A stretch of 64,000 bases of DNA from Helicoverpa zea (Eukaryota; Arthropoda; Insecta; Lepidoptera; Noctuidae). This document shows, piece after piece, positions 1 through 11,913 of the stretch. The notes beneath the pieces were generated by a model, which was given only the letters and a program-made list of their open reading frames with translations, was not told where the DNA came from and made no database searches. Each line of letters starts with the position of its first letter. Positions within the stretch are counted from its first letter, which is position 1. Position numbers and translations under genes: made by a program. The stretch covers positions 12,276,001 to 12,340,000 of the forward strand of contig NC_061459.1 in NCBI RefSeq assembly GCF_022581195.2, read 5' to 3'.

Positions 1-3000
1 AAAAGTTGAGCTGTCAATAAACCGGAAATGAAAAATCAGCTGGTAAGAATCCAGCCATTTTGCTAATTAGCGGGTTAAACAAGGGTGTGAGGCTACTTGC
101 TGACAGCTCATTTAAGACATTGCTAAGAAAATTATTTAGTTAAGCCACGTCTATAAGTAAGAGTTTTTCTTAAACACCCCTTAAGTATAACTTATTATTT
201 AATTCACGTTTATAAGTAAGACTGGTTGACTTTAAAACTATATAAGCGATGATTTATGATAGCTTTTGGTTGGCTACGAAACCAACGCTACGTAACCAGT
301 TTCGTAAGTAAAAGTTATTATTTTTCTTGCTACGAAACTATGTAGTTTCCTACAAAGATTTCTTTTTTTCATTCTCGGGGAACCAGTAACGCACACCTAC
401 GTAGAATTTTGGTTTTTGGTTAATTTTCAGCCGTCAGGTGACCCGTGATAAAATAGGTTATTTCCATCTCGAAAACTTCAACTAAAAAGCATGACAAATG
501 TTTCAATAACTAACTAGAAAACACAAAATATAAAGAATTTAAAAGGGCGTGCCGATACACCCAGAGAAAAGCTTCGAAACTGAATTTTCTTCTAGTTTTA
601 TAAGTAACTTACGGATTAACCCAACGGGTTGATTACAAAACTATATGCTTAATAATATATAAAATACCGATAGAAAATTCCCACTCTTTTCTACAAACAA
701 ACAAGATTGGACTGTATATAGTATGTACTTATTCCGTTCCCTAGAAAATTGTACACAATTCGTTTACTGAATACAATGTCGCTAGTAAGAAAATACTTTC
801 AACAGTCACGTGGGTTTCTTAGTTTTCCAAGTAACACCGTAATGCATAGTTCAGAAATAACTAGGCAAAAAGGAAAATGTGGGTGTAGACGTAAGAAAGA
901 GGGGTTGATATAATGACTCATTTTCTTTTAATTGGTAGTAGGTAATGCGTCATTTGATCTAAACCTTCCCACAACGCAAGATACTGCAAAGGATGTACGT
1001 AGGTTCTTTGTAATTTTTTCTTGTCTAGTATGAGCAGCCAGATGTATTTGGAAATAGAATAAAAAACAAATGACGTTTTTATTTAGTTTTTAAGTTTTAA
1101 TTCCACCTTTTTTGAATAACGGAATATAGGTCTAGTTGACATTTCTTCTTGTCAAGTGTGAGCCGCCACATATATTTGAAAATGGAATAAAACCAATGAT
1201 GTTTATCTTTTTGTTTTAAACCTTTTTAAAGCTATCTTTTTGCAGTCTACTCTAGGAGTAGTAACAAAACGCATGCATAGCGCAACAATGGGCCGTAGCT
1301 ACAAATTGTTTGGGCCAGCATTACCATCTTTATTAGTAGAGACTGTGTAATTTGTCGGGAAGCCGGTGCTCATATTTCCCACACGGGTTTATTTAGGCAG
1401 TCGCCATTAGCATAATGCTGCATTACGCTCTCCAGCGGACATTGTACCAGTCCTGTACATTGTACCATGTGCAATTATCCAGATTTTATACGTACGGTAA
1501 AAATATCGTAGTTAATATTCTGTAATTAACGCCAGTTGCATGTTGAAGCGATATTGACTAACGAGAATTATTCAAAATGTTAATTTGCTAATGAACTGCA
1601 ACTTCGTTTCGGAATTGCTTTTCGCTGCATTGTTTCTACTTATAATTACTATTATTGATTGCGAACCGGTAGGTATATCATTATTGTATTGTTTTTAGTT
1701 GTAAAATGGGCACTATAAAGTTCATAGATAAAAACACGATTCATGGTTTCATTCAGATTTACAATATTTCTAAGAAGGATTAACAAAATACCTACGTACG
1801 ATCTAAAACAACATTTACATAGCTCCGAGCCTAAATCAATACAAAGTTAAGCCTCCCAAATTCATTTCTATATAATAATTTCCCAAATCCTTTCAGATTG
1901 GAGCTAAACTTTTATGAGATAAGAAAACTAAAAGTTGGGTATGATAAGAACCTTTCATCAGTCCAAATGTCCTTAATCTTTATGTAGACAGATTTATTTA
2001 CGAAACTTGCGTTTTTACCTGGCTTTACTTGAGTTACTTTGGAACTGATCAGTATTTAAGTAGGTATGTAACTATTCTGAGTGTATTTTGAACACCAATG
2101 ACTGAGTACAGGTGAAGGCAAAACATATGGACATATGAGTCTGAAATCGCCAATCTCCCTGGAGAAAGTGTGGTTTTTAACGCTTATCTCCCTCTCTCTA
2201 AGAAGAGGCCCTACAGCCGGACAGTAAAATCTACGAAGTCTTGTTTCTTAAGAGTGTTACTACACCATAATATAACACAAACCTTCTTAGCAGTTGGAGG
2301 AAAAATCTTCCATGGGATCAAAATCATCAACAACAATCACCATTCCATGTTAATCGATTCAAAAAACCTCACCTTCGTATTTTATCATATAATCATAATG
2401 ATAATATAATCAGAGCTAATGATAATAGGAATTAACTGCCGATCTACCATTCACATTAAATGCAACTTGTTGATCTTGCGGCGGATCTAACCCCAATGTT
2501 AACATATATTCTATTCAACAAGTATCTACCTACCTAAATGTCAGTAAAATCACTAAATGTAATCCTAAAATTAGTTTACAATGAACCCGCAAATGGATTG
2601 AATAGCGTTGGCAAAAAATTTAAAACGTTATTTTCGCGAAAAGTAAAGTTTTTTTATTGCCATACTGATTTCATATCCCAAACTTGGTTGGCAGGTGATT
2701 TTAGAATTAGTCCTAGTGAAGAATTAAGTAGCGTCAAAGTGCAAAAAATACCCCAAGAATCTTCAAAAATGGAAACTAAACCGGATCTGCAAACGACACA
2801 GCCTCGTATTAAACAGCCAAAAACAGATTCCCAATTCATAACCCCTTCAATTAAAAACTCGTTAAAAATCCTCACAAACTCTAACAACAAACAATCAACC
2901 AGAAACCAGCATCCCACATTACACAAGAACAAGATAAACTCATATAAGCGAAGCCGTATGAAAAACCAATAGCGGTGGGGGTAAATAATCCCCCTAACTT

Positions 3001-4944
3001 TAGCAATATCGGCTCTTACGGGATTAATTCATATCCTGATACCATAAGTTACATGCTCGCATGAAAGTTTTATCCGTTCTGACGTTAACGAGTCTAGTTC
3101 GACCTGATTTGACCTTGGGTAACACGTGTTTTTGATGTTAATTTCATGCGGATAACTTGGTGCTTGAGTCTGAATTTATTGGTTGTTTTTCAGTGTTTGG
3201 GAGGTGTTAAGTTTGGCTGTGGAGACTGAAAGTGTTGATCAATCGATTGGTTATACAGTGCTTACAAGAATCTGGCCACCTGGCATGAATGGTAACTAGT
3301 ATTTTATGTTTTTTTTTGAGCTTTAGAACGTATCTGCCATACATAATTGGTTGATGATCATTCAGATTGTTAATGGTTATTTAAAGTATCAAAGAAGTAT
3401 CTACCTACACGTACAGTCCATAGACGCAAAGATGTCTCTCAGTATCTCCCAACGACCATGAATTCTTTTCCTACATTGATTGAAAAAAAAAACAACCGAA
3501 CTGATAAAAAGCAACATCCACACAACACCAATTTCACTTCAAAAGTATCAAAAGTCACCTAAAAATCAAGGCCTATCTAAAATCAAGTACGCACAAACAG
3601 CTGTTAGGCAAAAATCCAGCAAATTTCGGGCTTCAATGCTCACGCCTAACGTTTCACATCTCTATTTAGCCGGCGGGCGTAATTACCATAATGCAACATA
3701 GCGACGCGACGATTTTGATTACATTGCCGCCTCTCGCCGTGAATGCTAATACACTGCGCATACATGAGCAGCAAGCTATAACGTAACGTCTATGATTGTG
3801 CAGTAATGTAAACGTAGTTCTTTTAATGTCTGGATGGAGTCTTTGTCAGTGTTTTAATTGGAGTTGAGATTAGATTGGAGATTTTTAATTTAGTTTGAGT
3901 TTTTGCTGATATGGAAGAATAGCTAGTTTTGCTTTTGCTGTTCTTTTGGTCTTTGTACGTGTGTGATATTTCAGCAAATATAAAGACTACAGAAGCGTCT
4001 TAGAATCTAAAAATTATATGCTCCTAGCCCTTAGAAATACCTCCATTTCTTTTTTAAAGATTTTTAACACACAAGTGGGTACTTATTAAGAGTTTAACGT
4101 AACATAAACGTCTTTAGAAAGAAGAATAGACATGAATCTTGGAAAATTGTCATCATCGCCGACATTTTTCTACGTCATAATTTAGTCATATTCTAAAACC
4201 CTAAATTCTAGGAACGCTAACCATGAAAACGTACCTAAGAAACGTAACTCTAAAAAAAAAAACAGAAAACTGAAATGAAAAACCAAGCCAAGTCTTTGTT
4301 TATCCAACGTTTACAACTAACTTTGCAGCTCAAATGGAATTGGGAAAGCTTTATTACATTCATCTGAGCAGGTGCTACATTTTGCTATGAAAACGAGTGT
4401 GCAAATGAGTGTGCAAATGAGGTCGAAAGTTGTTGGTGACACTGCGTCCACAATGAAGTGAAGCCCTTAACTGTTGCGCCAACAGAAATAAAGAGACTGG
4501 AAGTGTTTTGTTTTTTGAATTAAGGAAAAAGAAAATACGTTTATTTTTCTTTTTCTTCGAAGTTTTGGTAGCTTTTTGTATTGGTGTGAATTATTTTGTG
4601 TTCTGCTTTAGAAGGAAAAATGTGCTGTTTTCATTGGTGAAAATGAAAATGTGTTCTTAGTCCAGTATGTGTTTGCGGAAGTGTGATTTCTCTGTAAACT
4701 ATATATAGTTTTTATCATCAGTTAAACAAAATATCCGTCCATAATCAAAATAAAAATACTGTGTCGTGAGGGAATATACTGCCATGTTCAAAGTTCACTG
4801 TAATTTGTTGGAAAATAAAAACTTACAATTTAAAATCCTTCGTCAGTTATTATTAAAATTACATACCACACAATACAATTAAACTTTTTTAAATTATTTT
4901 GATTCTTAGAATGGAGGTTTTAAGTGTGTTTACATATGTAATAT
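1..4944. other. Unique-looking AT-rich non-coding DNA
   Basis: I see no recognisable gene or complete element here. The reading frames present (for example 2538-2972 on the plus strand, 144 codons) have a low-complexity Lys/Asn/Ser/Thr composition, no family motifs and no splice or promoter context, so I do not call them genes. Short direct repeats occur near 133-166 and 196-226, and 'gagtgtgcaaat' is doubled near 4395-4420. The segment could be intron or intergenic DNA. Confidence 0.6.
1016..1210 (+). repeat. Imperfect direct duplication of about 70 bp
   Basis: Two stretches (about 1016-1085 and 1142-1210) share the order cttgtc-agt(a/g)tgagc-gcca-atattt-gaaaat-gaataaaa-aatga-gttt, with substitutions and small indels. 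This looks like an old local duplication or two decayed copies of one repeat. No terminal repeats or coding potential are visible. Confidence 0.45.
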
Positions 4945-5110
4945 TTAGTTTATTCTTTATTGCACACATAAACACATTTTGACACACATATAACAGAAAG
5001 ATTATGCACAACGGCGAGCTTAACCCAGTGTTGGTGGCTACAGCCAACCTTAGAGTGAAAAAGTGATTTGATGGGGTTGGGGTTTTAATTGATAAGTTAA
5101 ATACAATTTT
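4945..5110 (-). mobile_element. 3' tail of a truncated LINE (same family as 17.2-18.8 kb)
   Basis: Read on the minus strand, this matches the 3' untranslated end of the retrotransposon at 17179-18800. It has a 'ctaaggttggctgta' block, then 'gggttaagctcgcc', a variable AT-rich spacer and the terminal 'gtgtgcaataaagaata'. No reverse-transcriptase coding sequence is present, so it is a strongly 5'-truncated copy. The minus-strand frame of 76 codons that crosses it is incidental. Confidence 0.7.
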
Positions 5111-5544
5111 ATTAAACAACCATTAATACTAAATTCTTCACATATACATATTTTCAAAAACCGCTTCCATTCATCTAACATCATTGCCACGTCGCCTGTA
5201 TGTCACAGTACGTAATTAAATGACTCGTGCGGACAACTCGCAGCGCAAGTTTCTACAACATGTAGTGTAAACTGTCACTGTGTACAGTCGGCAAAATAGG
5301 TTAGCTAGTGACGGTAGAACTAGTGGGTAAGGTATGTTGAAGAAGCTGTTGTGCCGTGTGTTTTTGTGTACAAAGTTGTGAGATGGAATGATTGTAAAAA
5401 GTAACTCATGCCTGTATATTGTATAATACCCATTAATTAAAGTAAGAAATACTCTTCTATTCGAATCTGGTTGATATCGAACAGTAAAAAAATACAGCAA
5501 GGTAAATACAGAAAATGTCTGTTGGAGAAATGTCTTACAGATTA
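5111..5544. other. No feature seen
   Basis: AT-rich sequence between the LINE tail and composite repeat A. I see no gene, repeat structure or motif that I can support. Confidence 0.5.
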
Positions 5545-5606
5545 TTTTTAGGGTTCCGTACCTCAAAAGGAAAAAACGGAACCCTTATAGGATCACTTTG
5601 TTGTCC

Positions 5607-5645
<39 letters not shown>
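5607..5645 (+). repeat. (GTCT)n microsatellite
   Basis: About ten uninterrupted GTCT units lie just inside one end of composite A. Composite B has the matching tract on the other strand (56366-56410). The shared position shows the microsatellite belongs to the mobile element and did not arise independently. Confidence 0.95.
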
Positions 5646-5916
5646 AAGACCCTTTATCTCAAGAACGCGTGGACGTATCAAGCTGAAATTCATATGAAAT
5701 ACTCAGGTCTATTGTCCCTTTAAGCTGTGAAAATATCAAACTTCTAAGCCAAGCCAATCAAAAGATACAGCCGATTATGTCGATATTTTCAACCAATTTT
5801 CGACACTCGCAAAGGAATCAAAACCTACAGGATACTTCCCGTAAACTCAGAGTCTTGAAATTTGGCATGAAGCATAGTCATATAATGCAAATATAGGAAA
5901 AATTGCGAAAATCTCA

Positions 5917-5927
5917 TTTTTTTAGTT
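5917..5927. repeat. Target-site duplication, 3' side of the I-type LINE
   Basis: The 11-bp sequence tttttttagtt is repeated exactly at 11456-11466. Composite B shows nearly the same sequence once and without an insertion, which confirms this as the junction. Confidence 0.9.
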
Positions 5928-6228
5928 CTATTCTATTCTATTTTTGTATATGGCAATCCGTGTCGATGTCAATTTCGACGATTCTGCCAATGACAAGTGG
6001 GATGAGAAGCAAGAAGTGCTTTTAATTAAAATAAATTTAAAAATATATATATATTGATTTAAGATGGTGCTGTGGCCGATCTTGTGTAACTTAATGTGTT
6101 AGTAGGACGGCACTGAAACAAACAGAAATATATTTACATATATAAAAACAACAACAAAATGTTAGTAACACATAACATATAATATATACCACAACCATAC
6201 AAACTGTGGCCTAAATATAGGCCACAAT

Positions 6229-9200
6229 TTATAATTTAATATTGTTTTGATTAATGAACATCAACAGCATCTGGAGCAGTTCTGGACAGGAGTGGGATAG
6301 GAGGGAACGGAAGTTAGTCGGGAGAGGAATTTTAAGTTTTTGGAGACGACCATATAAATCAAAGGATGAGTTGATAGGACAGTCAAAAAATATATGGTCC
6401 AGGGTACCTTCATCCAGTCCACACTCGCAGAGGGATGAATCCTGCACCCGAATTTTGCGCAGAAAGACCGGTGTACAGCAGTGACCTAACCGAATTCTGC
6501 ACATAACTGAAATTACCCGTTTAGGGTATCTTTTGAAATTTGAAAACCACGGTTTTGGTTTTACAACCGGTTGAATGGCGAAATAAGAGCTACCCTTCCT
6601 TTTGCCTGAGATGTTCCACCATTCCTGCCACGAGGTCTCAAGACTCAATTTAGGGAGGTTTAGCAGGTCATGCCCTTGAAGGGAGAAGTGTGCAAGATCA
6701 GCGGACTCAGATGAACACGCATCTTTGGCCAATGCATCGGCACATTCATTGCCCGCTATACCGCAGTGGCTAGGGATCCAGACTAAGTGTACTTCTTTCT
6801 CTTGCCTAGTGCAGGAGAAAAGGGACTTTTTAATATCCAGGACAATAGGACAATGGAGTTTAGTTCTAAAGGGATTCTGGGATATGGCTTGGAGACAGCT
6901 AAGGGAGTCAGTAAAGATAACTCCACAGCTAATCTCATGGGACTCTATAAAACGACAAGCTTCCAATAGTGCCACACACTCGCCTGTAAATACTGAAGAC
7001 TCCTTCGGACATCTGAATTTCAAAATTATTTTAGAGTTCTGATAGTAAACCGCGGCTCCAGTACAGCCACCATTTGATTTGGAAGCATCCGTGAAGAACT
7101 TTTGAAACCCAATCCATCGTTCACCCAAAACCGCATTAAAGGCCGAATTTGCAGATGGGGAGTTTTTGGATATGCCAATGTTATAGAATATTTTAGGGGT
7201 GAAGCAAAGTACTTCATAAGGGTAATTAAATAAAGGAAGTCTGGGATGTGGAGCAATGGGGGATTCTAAATTTTGAAAAAACCGATATGCTTTTAGGAAT
7301 AGGGGGATTTCTTTGTGTTCCCAATATTTGGAGCTGTGACAAAGAGTGTCAAGCTCTCTGAGTTTTGGGATGAGGGGGTGAGATGACTTGGGAATAACCC
7401 TGGATAGGAAACGGGAAGCGAGGTACTGACGTCTCAGGGCTAAAGGAGGTTCAGCGCATTCGACCTGCAAGGCGTTAATAGGCGACGACTTCATGCAACC
7501 TGAGATGATTCGAAGGCATTGAGACTGAATCCTATCTAAACCGGCCAAGGCACCTTTGTTGCTTGGAATCACCAAGTGTGACCCATAGTCCAGGATACTG
7601 CGGACTAAGGCATTGTAGACCAGTTTCATAGTGAAGGGATGGGCCCCCCACCAGACACCAGCGAGAGCTTTTAGGATGGAGATTGCTCTTTCGCATCTTT
7701 TGATCAAATAATTAAAGTGGTGAATCCCGGATAATTTTGAGTCTAAGAAAACGCCTAAAAATTTTGATTTGTTACCTATGGGAATATCTTGTCCTTGAAT
7801 GTTAACTGAGACCTGAGGGATCAGTCGTTTTCGGGAAAAAATCACTACCGAGCTTTTTGGGGCGGATAACGAGAGACCATGGTCCAAAAGCCATGTGTGC
7901 AGAGAGTCCAGGGAGAGACAGAGAGATGAGGCAGCGTCCGTAATAGATGGATTAACTACATACAACACTAGATCGTCAGCGTATTGTAAAAGGTGGCAGT
8001 CAGCATTAAGGCAGGAGCCAATGTCTGCTGTATACAGGTTGTATAGTAGGGGGCTTAGAACTGAGCCTTGGGGAAGGCCCTTCCACGTCTGTCTCACCTC
8101 AAATACCTCCCCCTGCACTCTGAGCATCAAAGAGCGAGACATGAGGAGTGCGCATATACATTGTACCATCTTACCCGGAATCCTCAGCTGTTGCAATTTT
8201 TGCCTGAGAACTGGAAGAAGGACGCTGTCGTATGCGGAAGAGATGTCAAGGAAAGTGGCTACAGCGGATTCATTTTTGGAAAAGGCTGTACGGATATCAG
8301 TAACCAAAATTGCCACACTGTCCATGGTGCTAAGCCCCTTTCTAAAGCCAAACTGACTACTCGGCAGTAGATCCCTAGACTCCACCAACCACTCAAGTCT
8401 ATTTTTAATTAAATGTTCCAATATCTTGGCCAACACTGAGGACAAAGCAATTGGTCTAAGGCCATTCGGATCATCAGCAGTCTTGCCGGGCTTCAAAAGG
8501 GGAATTACTATCTGAGCTTTCCACTGTTCAGGAACCCAACCAAATTGATAGCAATAATTTATTATTCCTAAAAAATATTTTTTTGCTTCAAAACCAAAAT
8601 GAACTGCAAATGAGTACGGTATGCCGTCTATGCCTGGGGCGGAATCCCTAACATGACGTAATACCGTATCAAGTTCCTCTAACGAAAATGGTTCATTCAT
8701 AGGATCATCCACAATATTTACAGGCGGGAGCAGAAGTTCTGAGGAAGAAGGAACATAGGCTGGAGCTATTTTGTCAAAAAAGGATTCAGCAGTTTCTCTC
8801 GAGATAGGGGAAGAGATAGATGGGGAGCAGCCTCGCCTGAAACGATTAATGCTCTTCCAAACTGCTGAAATGGGAGTGGAAGGGGATAGAGAAGTGCAAA
8901 ACTTAACCCAACCGCGGCGTTTCTTCTTGCGAAGAAGCCGCCGAGATTGAGCTAACACTCGTCTGTACCGTATAAGATTGTCGCTATTCATCGCATCATT
9001 GTACTGTTTTTCGGCCTCTTTTCTTTCTTTAATAACCGATGTGCATTCTTGATCCCACCACGGGGGTGACGGGATTTTATTTCTGGCACAGTTGCGCAAC
9101 GGAAAGGTAGAGTCTGCGCTTGAGGTAATGGCCGAGATAAAGCCATCGTAGCAGCTCTTAGCATGGCAGTGACCAGAAGAATCTTGAAAACTTGAAGTTA

Positions 9201-9963
9201 AATTTGGAAGCATACTAATTTTCTCCTCCAGTAAAGATGCAAACCTCGACCAATCAGGTTTGGACAAGTTGTACTTCAATAGTGGAGGAGACGTTTTCTC
9301 TAAAAAGGTTTTATTAATTAAAGTTACAACAATGGGGTAATGGTCGCTACCATGCGTCAGAGTAGTACATTCCCAATGAATTGATGCCGCCAACTCTACT
9401 GAACAGAATGTGAGGTCTACACAACTCTTTTGCTGTCCTGGAAGGGATCTACGAGTAGGGCTACCATCATTTAAGATGCAAAGGTCAAAATCATCCAAGA
9501 TTTCTACTAAACCTTCCCCAAACGAATCACAACGATTGGAACCCCATCTAAAGTGGTGACAGTTGAAGTCACCCATGACGAGCACAGGTCCCACTATGTT
9601 ATTCAAAATGTCCCTAATGGTGGTTAAAAACCTACGCTGAGGATGGGAAATATACACGGATAAAACAGTGATACCCTCAATTCTACACGCAACTATATTC
9701 ATATCACCATCCAGAACCGGAAGAGTCAAGGTGGAGAGGGGGACACGATTATTAACAAGGAGAGCCGACCCTCCATAGCCATCAGATCTGTCACATCTGA
9801 GAATATTAAATAGTGGTATATTAAAACTGAGACTCGGGGTGAGCCAAGTCTCAGCTACAGAGCAAGCCAGAGGCTTGAATTTATTGAGGAGGAATATGAG
9901 GTCGTGCTTTTTATGCCACACGCTCCTCACATTCCATTGAAGGAATACTTGGCGAGGCGCCAT
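6229..9963 (-). CDS. I-type LINE ORF2: endonuclease / reverse transcriptase / RNase H
   Basis: 1244-aa polyprotein that nicks target DNA and copies the element RNA there. N-terminal APE-type endonuclease (about 1-215): N11, E38, GDFN at 131-134, and the S-D-H triad at 206-208. Reverse transcriptase (about 400-750): SAPGIDG at 441-447, GFRKG near 539, catalytic D573 in FLDISSAYDS, PQGSVLSP near 631, and YADD at 661-664. RNase H (about 955-1085): D959, E995, D1019 and D1076, all four acidic residues retained. A Cys-x-Cys-x8-His-x4-Cys motif (1179-1195) lies near the C-terminus, as in many I/Jockey-type proteins. The length is normal for the clade and there are no stops or frameshifts. Smaller frames on the opposite strand are shadows. 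Confidence 0.95.
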   Translation of the reverse strand: MAPRQVFLQWNVRSVWHKKHDLIFLLNKFKPLACSVAETWLTPSLSFNIPLFNILRCDRSDGYGGSALLVNNRVPLSTLTLPVLDGDMNIVACRIEGITVLSVYISHPQRRFLTTIRDILNNIVGPVLVMGDFNCHHFRWGSNRCDSFGEGLVEILDDFDLCILNDGSPTRRSLPGQQKSCVDLTFCSVELAASIHWECTTLTHGSDHYPIVVTLINKTFLEKTSPPLLKYNLSKPDWSRFASLLEEKISMLPNLTSSFQDSSGHCHAKSCYDGFISAITSSADSTFPLRNCARNKIPSPPWWDQECTSVIKERKEAEKQYNDAMNSDNLIRYRRVLAQSRRLLRKKKRRGWVKFCTSLSPSTPISAVWKSINRFRRGCSPSISSPISRETAESFFDKIAPAYVPSSSELLLPPVNIVDDPMNEPFSLEELDTVLRHVRDSAPGIDGIPYSFAVHFGFEAKKYFLGIINYCYQFGWVPEQWKAQIVIPLLKPGKTADDPNGLRPIALSSVLAKILEHLIKNRLEWLVESRDLLPSSQFGFRKGLSTMDSVAILVTDIRTAFSKNESAVATFLDISSAYDSVLLPVLRQKLQQLRIPGKMVQCICALLMSRSLMLRVQGEVFEVRQTWKGLPQGSVLSPLLYNLYTADIGSCLNADCHLLQYADDLVLYVVNPSITDAASSLCLSLDSLHTWLLDHGLSLSAPKSSVVIFSRKRLIPQVSVNIQGQDIPIGNKSKFLGVFLDSKLSGIHHFNYLIKRCERAISILKALAGVWWGAHPFTMKLVYNALVRSILDYGSHLVIPSNKGALAGLDRIQSQCLRIISGCMKSSPINALQVECAEPPLALRRQYLASRFLSRVIPKSSHPLIPKLRELDTLCHSSKYWEHKEIPLFLKAYRFFQNLESPIAPHPRLPLFNYPYEVLCFTPKIFYNIGISKNSPSANSAFNAVLGERWIGFQKFFTDASKSNGGCTGAAVYYQNSKIILKFRCPKESSVFTGECVALLEACRFIESHEISCGVIFTDSLSCLQAISQNPFRTKLHCPIVLDIKKSLFSCTRQEKEVHLVWIPSHCGIAGNECADALAKDACSSESADLAHFSLQGHDLLNLPKLSLETSWQEWWNISGKRKGSSYFAIQPVVKPKPWFSNFKRYPKRVISVMCRIRLGHCCTPVFLRKIRVQDSSLCECGLDEGTLDHIFFDCPINSSFDLYGRLQKLKIPLPTNFRSLLSHSCPELLQMLLMFINQNNIKL

Positions 9964-11284
9964 TTCTAATATTTGATAAAAGGTTAGTTAGTTGGTAGGC
10001 AACGTTGGACGGTAATTGGGTATTATTGGTGGATAGAATTGTAGAAAGAAGTTTAATAAGTATATCTATTATTGAGGAAACATTACTATCAATGAATGGG
10101 TTATTCAGAGCGCAGCCATCAGGCTGTGAAGGTGCAGGGGAGTTAATAATCTGCTGATGGGCAGCTTTATCATAAGAGGGAGATAGAGGGGCATGGGTCT
10201 TTGGCTTAAGGAAAACAGTTTTGCGGTATGACTGAGTGGGGACGGGAATAGCTTTTGCAGCATTAGCATAATTGCGAGAAGTAAGTGGGACAGATTTGCT
10301 AGCTTCAGCATATGAAAGGGACTTCTCAGCCATAACCGTCTTAATGGCCTTCTGTCTACCCAACTCGGGGCATGATTTGCTATTTGCAAAATGATTCCCC
10401 GAGCAGAGCACACAGAATGCCTCCGCCTCAGAAGTGCTGCAACCATCACCAGGGTGATCATGGCCGCACTTACTGCAGCGAGGCTTGGACCGACACACTA
10501 GTTCCACATGACCAAACCTGCAGCACTTACGGCACTGGATGGTGGGATAAACATATTGCTGAACCGGAAGGGAGGTGTAACAACAAAATACTCTTTGAGG
10601 TAATACTTGGCCATCAAAGGTAAGTACACATGTCTCTGTTGCCTTGAATACAGTCACTCCATCAATAACTACTTTCCTGCTTATGCGACGAACTTTCAGG
10701 ATTTCACCACAACCTGAAGGGACCTGCAAGTATTTTTGGGCTTCCTCTTCATTTAAATCTGTGGGAACACCAGTCACAACACCCATCCTAGTTATATTAA
10801 AAGTGGGGATAGAGGCAACATAGCAGTTCTTATGTAAAATGCTGTTGATAATAAATGAGTTTGCATCCTGAGGGGATTTAAACTCTACAGACACACGGTT
10901 CCTACCAACTTTTTTAACACCATCACGGACAACATTGGTAATGTTATGTTTTTGTAGGAATATTCCGAAAGTAACAGGGTGTAGAGAGGTACCGGCGTTA
11001 GGCTGGGGCTCCAATCGAGAGACATGAACGATAAAAGGTGCCTTATCAGTAGCAGAGTACCTGCTGCGGCCAACTAGGTTTCTTTGTTGTTTTGATGGCG
11101 GGGTTGACACGCCAATGTTGGCATCATCTCCGGAGCGTTTCCTGGTATTCGAGGTTGATAGGGTCTGGGAGTCCGCGATGCTGCAAGCAACATCAGCGAG
11201 TTGGGAAAGCGGATAGTTGGGGGAAAGTGGAGCATATGCAGAGATGTCGGGAGGATCGGGATCGGGGGGTTTATTTTGATCCAT
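9911..11284 (-). CDS. I-type LINE ORF1: gag-like RNA-binding protein
   Basis: Predicted nucleic-acid-binding protein that coats the element RNA. I place the start at the ATG at 11284 (MDQNKPPDP..., 457 aa). The frame stays open 26 codons further up, but that extension is hydrophobic and Cys-rich and lies in the short leader. After a Pro/Ser-rich N-terminus there is an RRM-like region (about residues 80-230). Three CCHC-type knuckles follow: Cys-x2-Cys-x4-His-x4-Cys near 251-264, Cys-x2-Cys-x3-His-x4-Cys near 270-282, and Cys-x2-Cys-x3-His-x6-Cys near 291-305. The C-terminal third is Ser/Pro/Asn-rich. The stop lies 53 bp inside ORF2, in another frame, which fits translation by reinitiation or frameshift. 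No internal stop is present. Confidence 0.9.
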   Translation of the reverse strand: MDQNKPPDPDPPDISAYAPLSPNYPLSQLADVACSIADSQTLSTSNTRKRSGDDANIGVSTPPSKQQRNLVGRSRYSATDKAPFIVHVSRLEPQPNAGTSLHPVTFGIFLQKHNITNVVRDGVKKVGRNRVSVEFKSPQDANSFIINSILHKNCYVASIPTFNITRMGVVTGVPTDLNEEEAQKYLQVPSGCGEILKVRRISRKVVIDGVTVFKATETCVLTFDGQVLPQRVFCCYTSLPVQQYVYPTIQCRKCCRFGHVELVCRSKPRCSKCGHDHPGDGCSTSEAEAFCVLCSGNHFANSKSCPELGRQKAIKTVMAEKSLSYAEASKSVPLTSRNYANAAKAIPVPTQSYRKTVFLKPKTHAPLSPSYDKAAHQQIINSPAPSQPDGCALNNPFIDSNVSSIIDILIKLLSTILSTNNTQLPSNVAYQLTNLLSNIRNGASPSIPSMECEERVA

Positions 11285-11455
11285 TATGCTTGTAAAAAAC
11301 TGGTTAGTTACCGAAATAACAACACACCACTGGTAACAAACAAAAAGACAACACACAAACACAAAACTAAGTCACAAAAGTTCACCAAAACACTTAAAAC
11401 AGCTGAAAATTCTAGGCACACGTGCTAACCAAAGACACTCTGTGGCGAGAATCCC

Positions 11456-11466
11456 TTTTTTTAGTT
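11456..11466. repeat. Target-site duplication, 5' side of the I-type LINE
   Basis: Exact second copy of tttttttagtt (see 5917-5927). Sequence beyond it continues composite A, matching composite B without a gap. Confidence 0.9.
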
Positions 11467-11913
11467 ATATAATATAAAAAAAAATATTTTAATAAAATGA
11501 AACTTACTACCTTATTTCTTACGAACGAATAAAGGTATCAAATTGAAATTTATACCAAATACCTAGGTCTATTGTCCCTTTAGGCAGTGAAAAAAATCAA
11601 ACTTCTAAGTTAACGCGATCAAAAGATACAGCAGTTATACCGCCACCTTAGACGAATTTCCGCCACACGCTAGGGAATCAAAACCTACAAGGTACTTCCC
11701 GTGAACTCAGAATCTTGAAATTCGGCACGAAGCAACGTTATATAGTACAGATAAAGGAAAAATTACGAAAATGATAAATTTGAAGTTACATAAAATATTA
11801 AAATAATATTATTTTTGCTTACATGACATAAAATATTTTTTTAATAATTATAAACTTACTACTTACCCTTTTTCACATGAACGCGTAGAGATATTAAAGT
11901 TTTGATAAAAAGT

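Larger units (their letters stand above)
5928..11455 (-). mobile_element. Full-length I-clade non-LTR retrotransposon, apparently intact
   Basis: A 5.53-kb minus-strand element bounded by a perfect 11-bp target duplication. It has a short 5' UTR, an ORF1 gag-like protein with zinc knuckles, and an overlapping ORF2 with endonuclease, reverse transcriptase and RNase H. The 3' UTR is about 300 bp and ends not in poly(A) but in short TAGAA-type tandem repeats (minus-strand reading of 5928-5946). RNase H after RT, plus a short-repeat tail, is the arrangement of the I clade; R1 and LOA types are less likely alternatives. Both ORFs are open end to end, so the copy is young and could be active. It sits inside composite A at a T-rich site. 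Confidence 0.9.

Noticed and set aside
2538..2972. 144-codon open frame as a host gene
   Set aside because: Low-complexity composition, no motif, overlapping minus-strand frame of similar length, no splice or promoter evidence.
5545..5600. Helitron 3' end (hairpin plus CTAA at the end of composite A/B)
   Set aside because: The cggaaccctaaaa end has a hairpin, but it overlaps the CTAA and no 5' TC terminus or Rep/helicase remnant was seen. The inverted AGGGTTCCGTAC ends fit a MITE-like element better.
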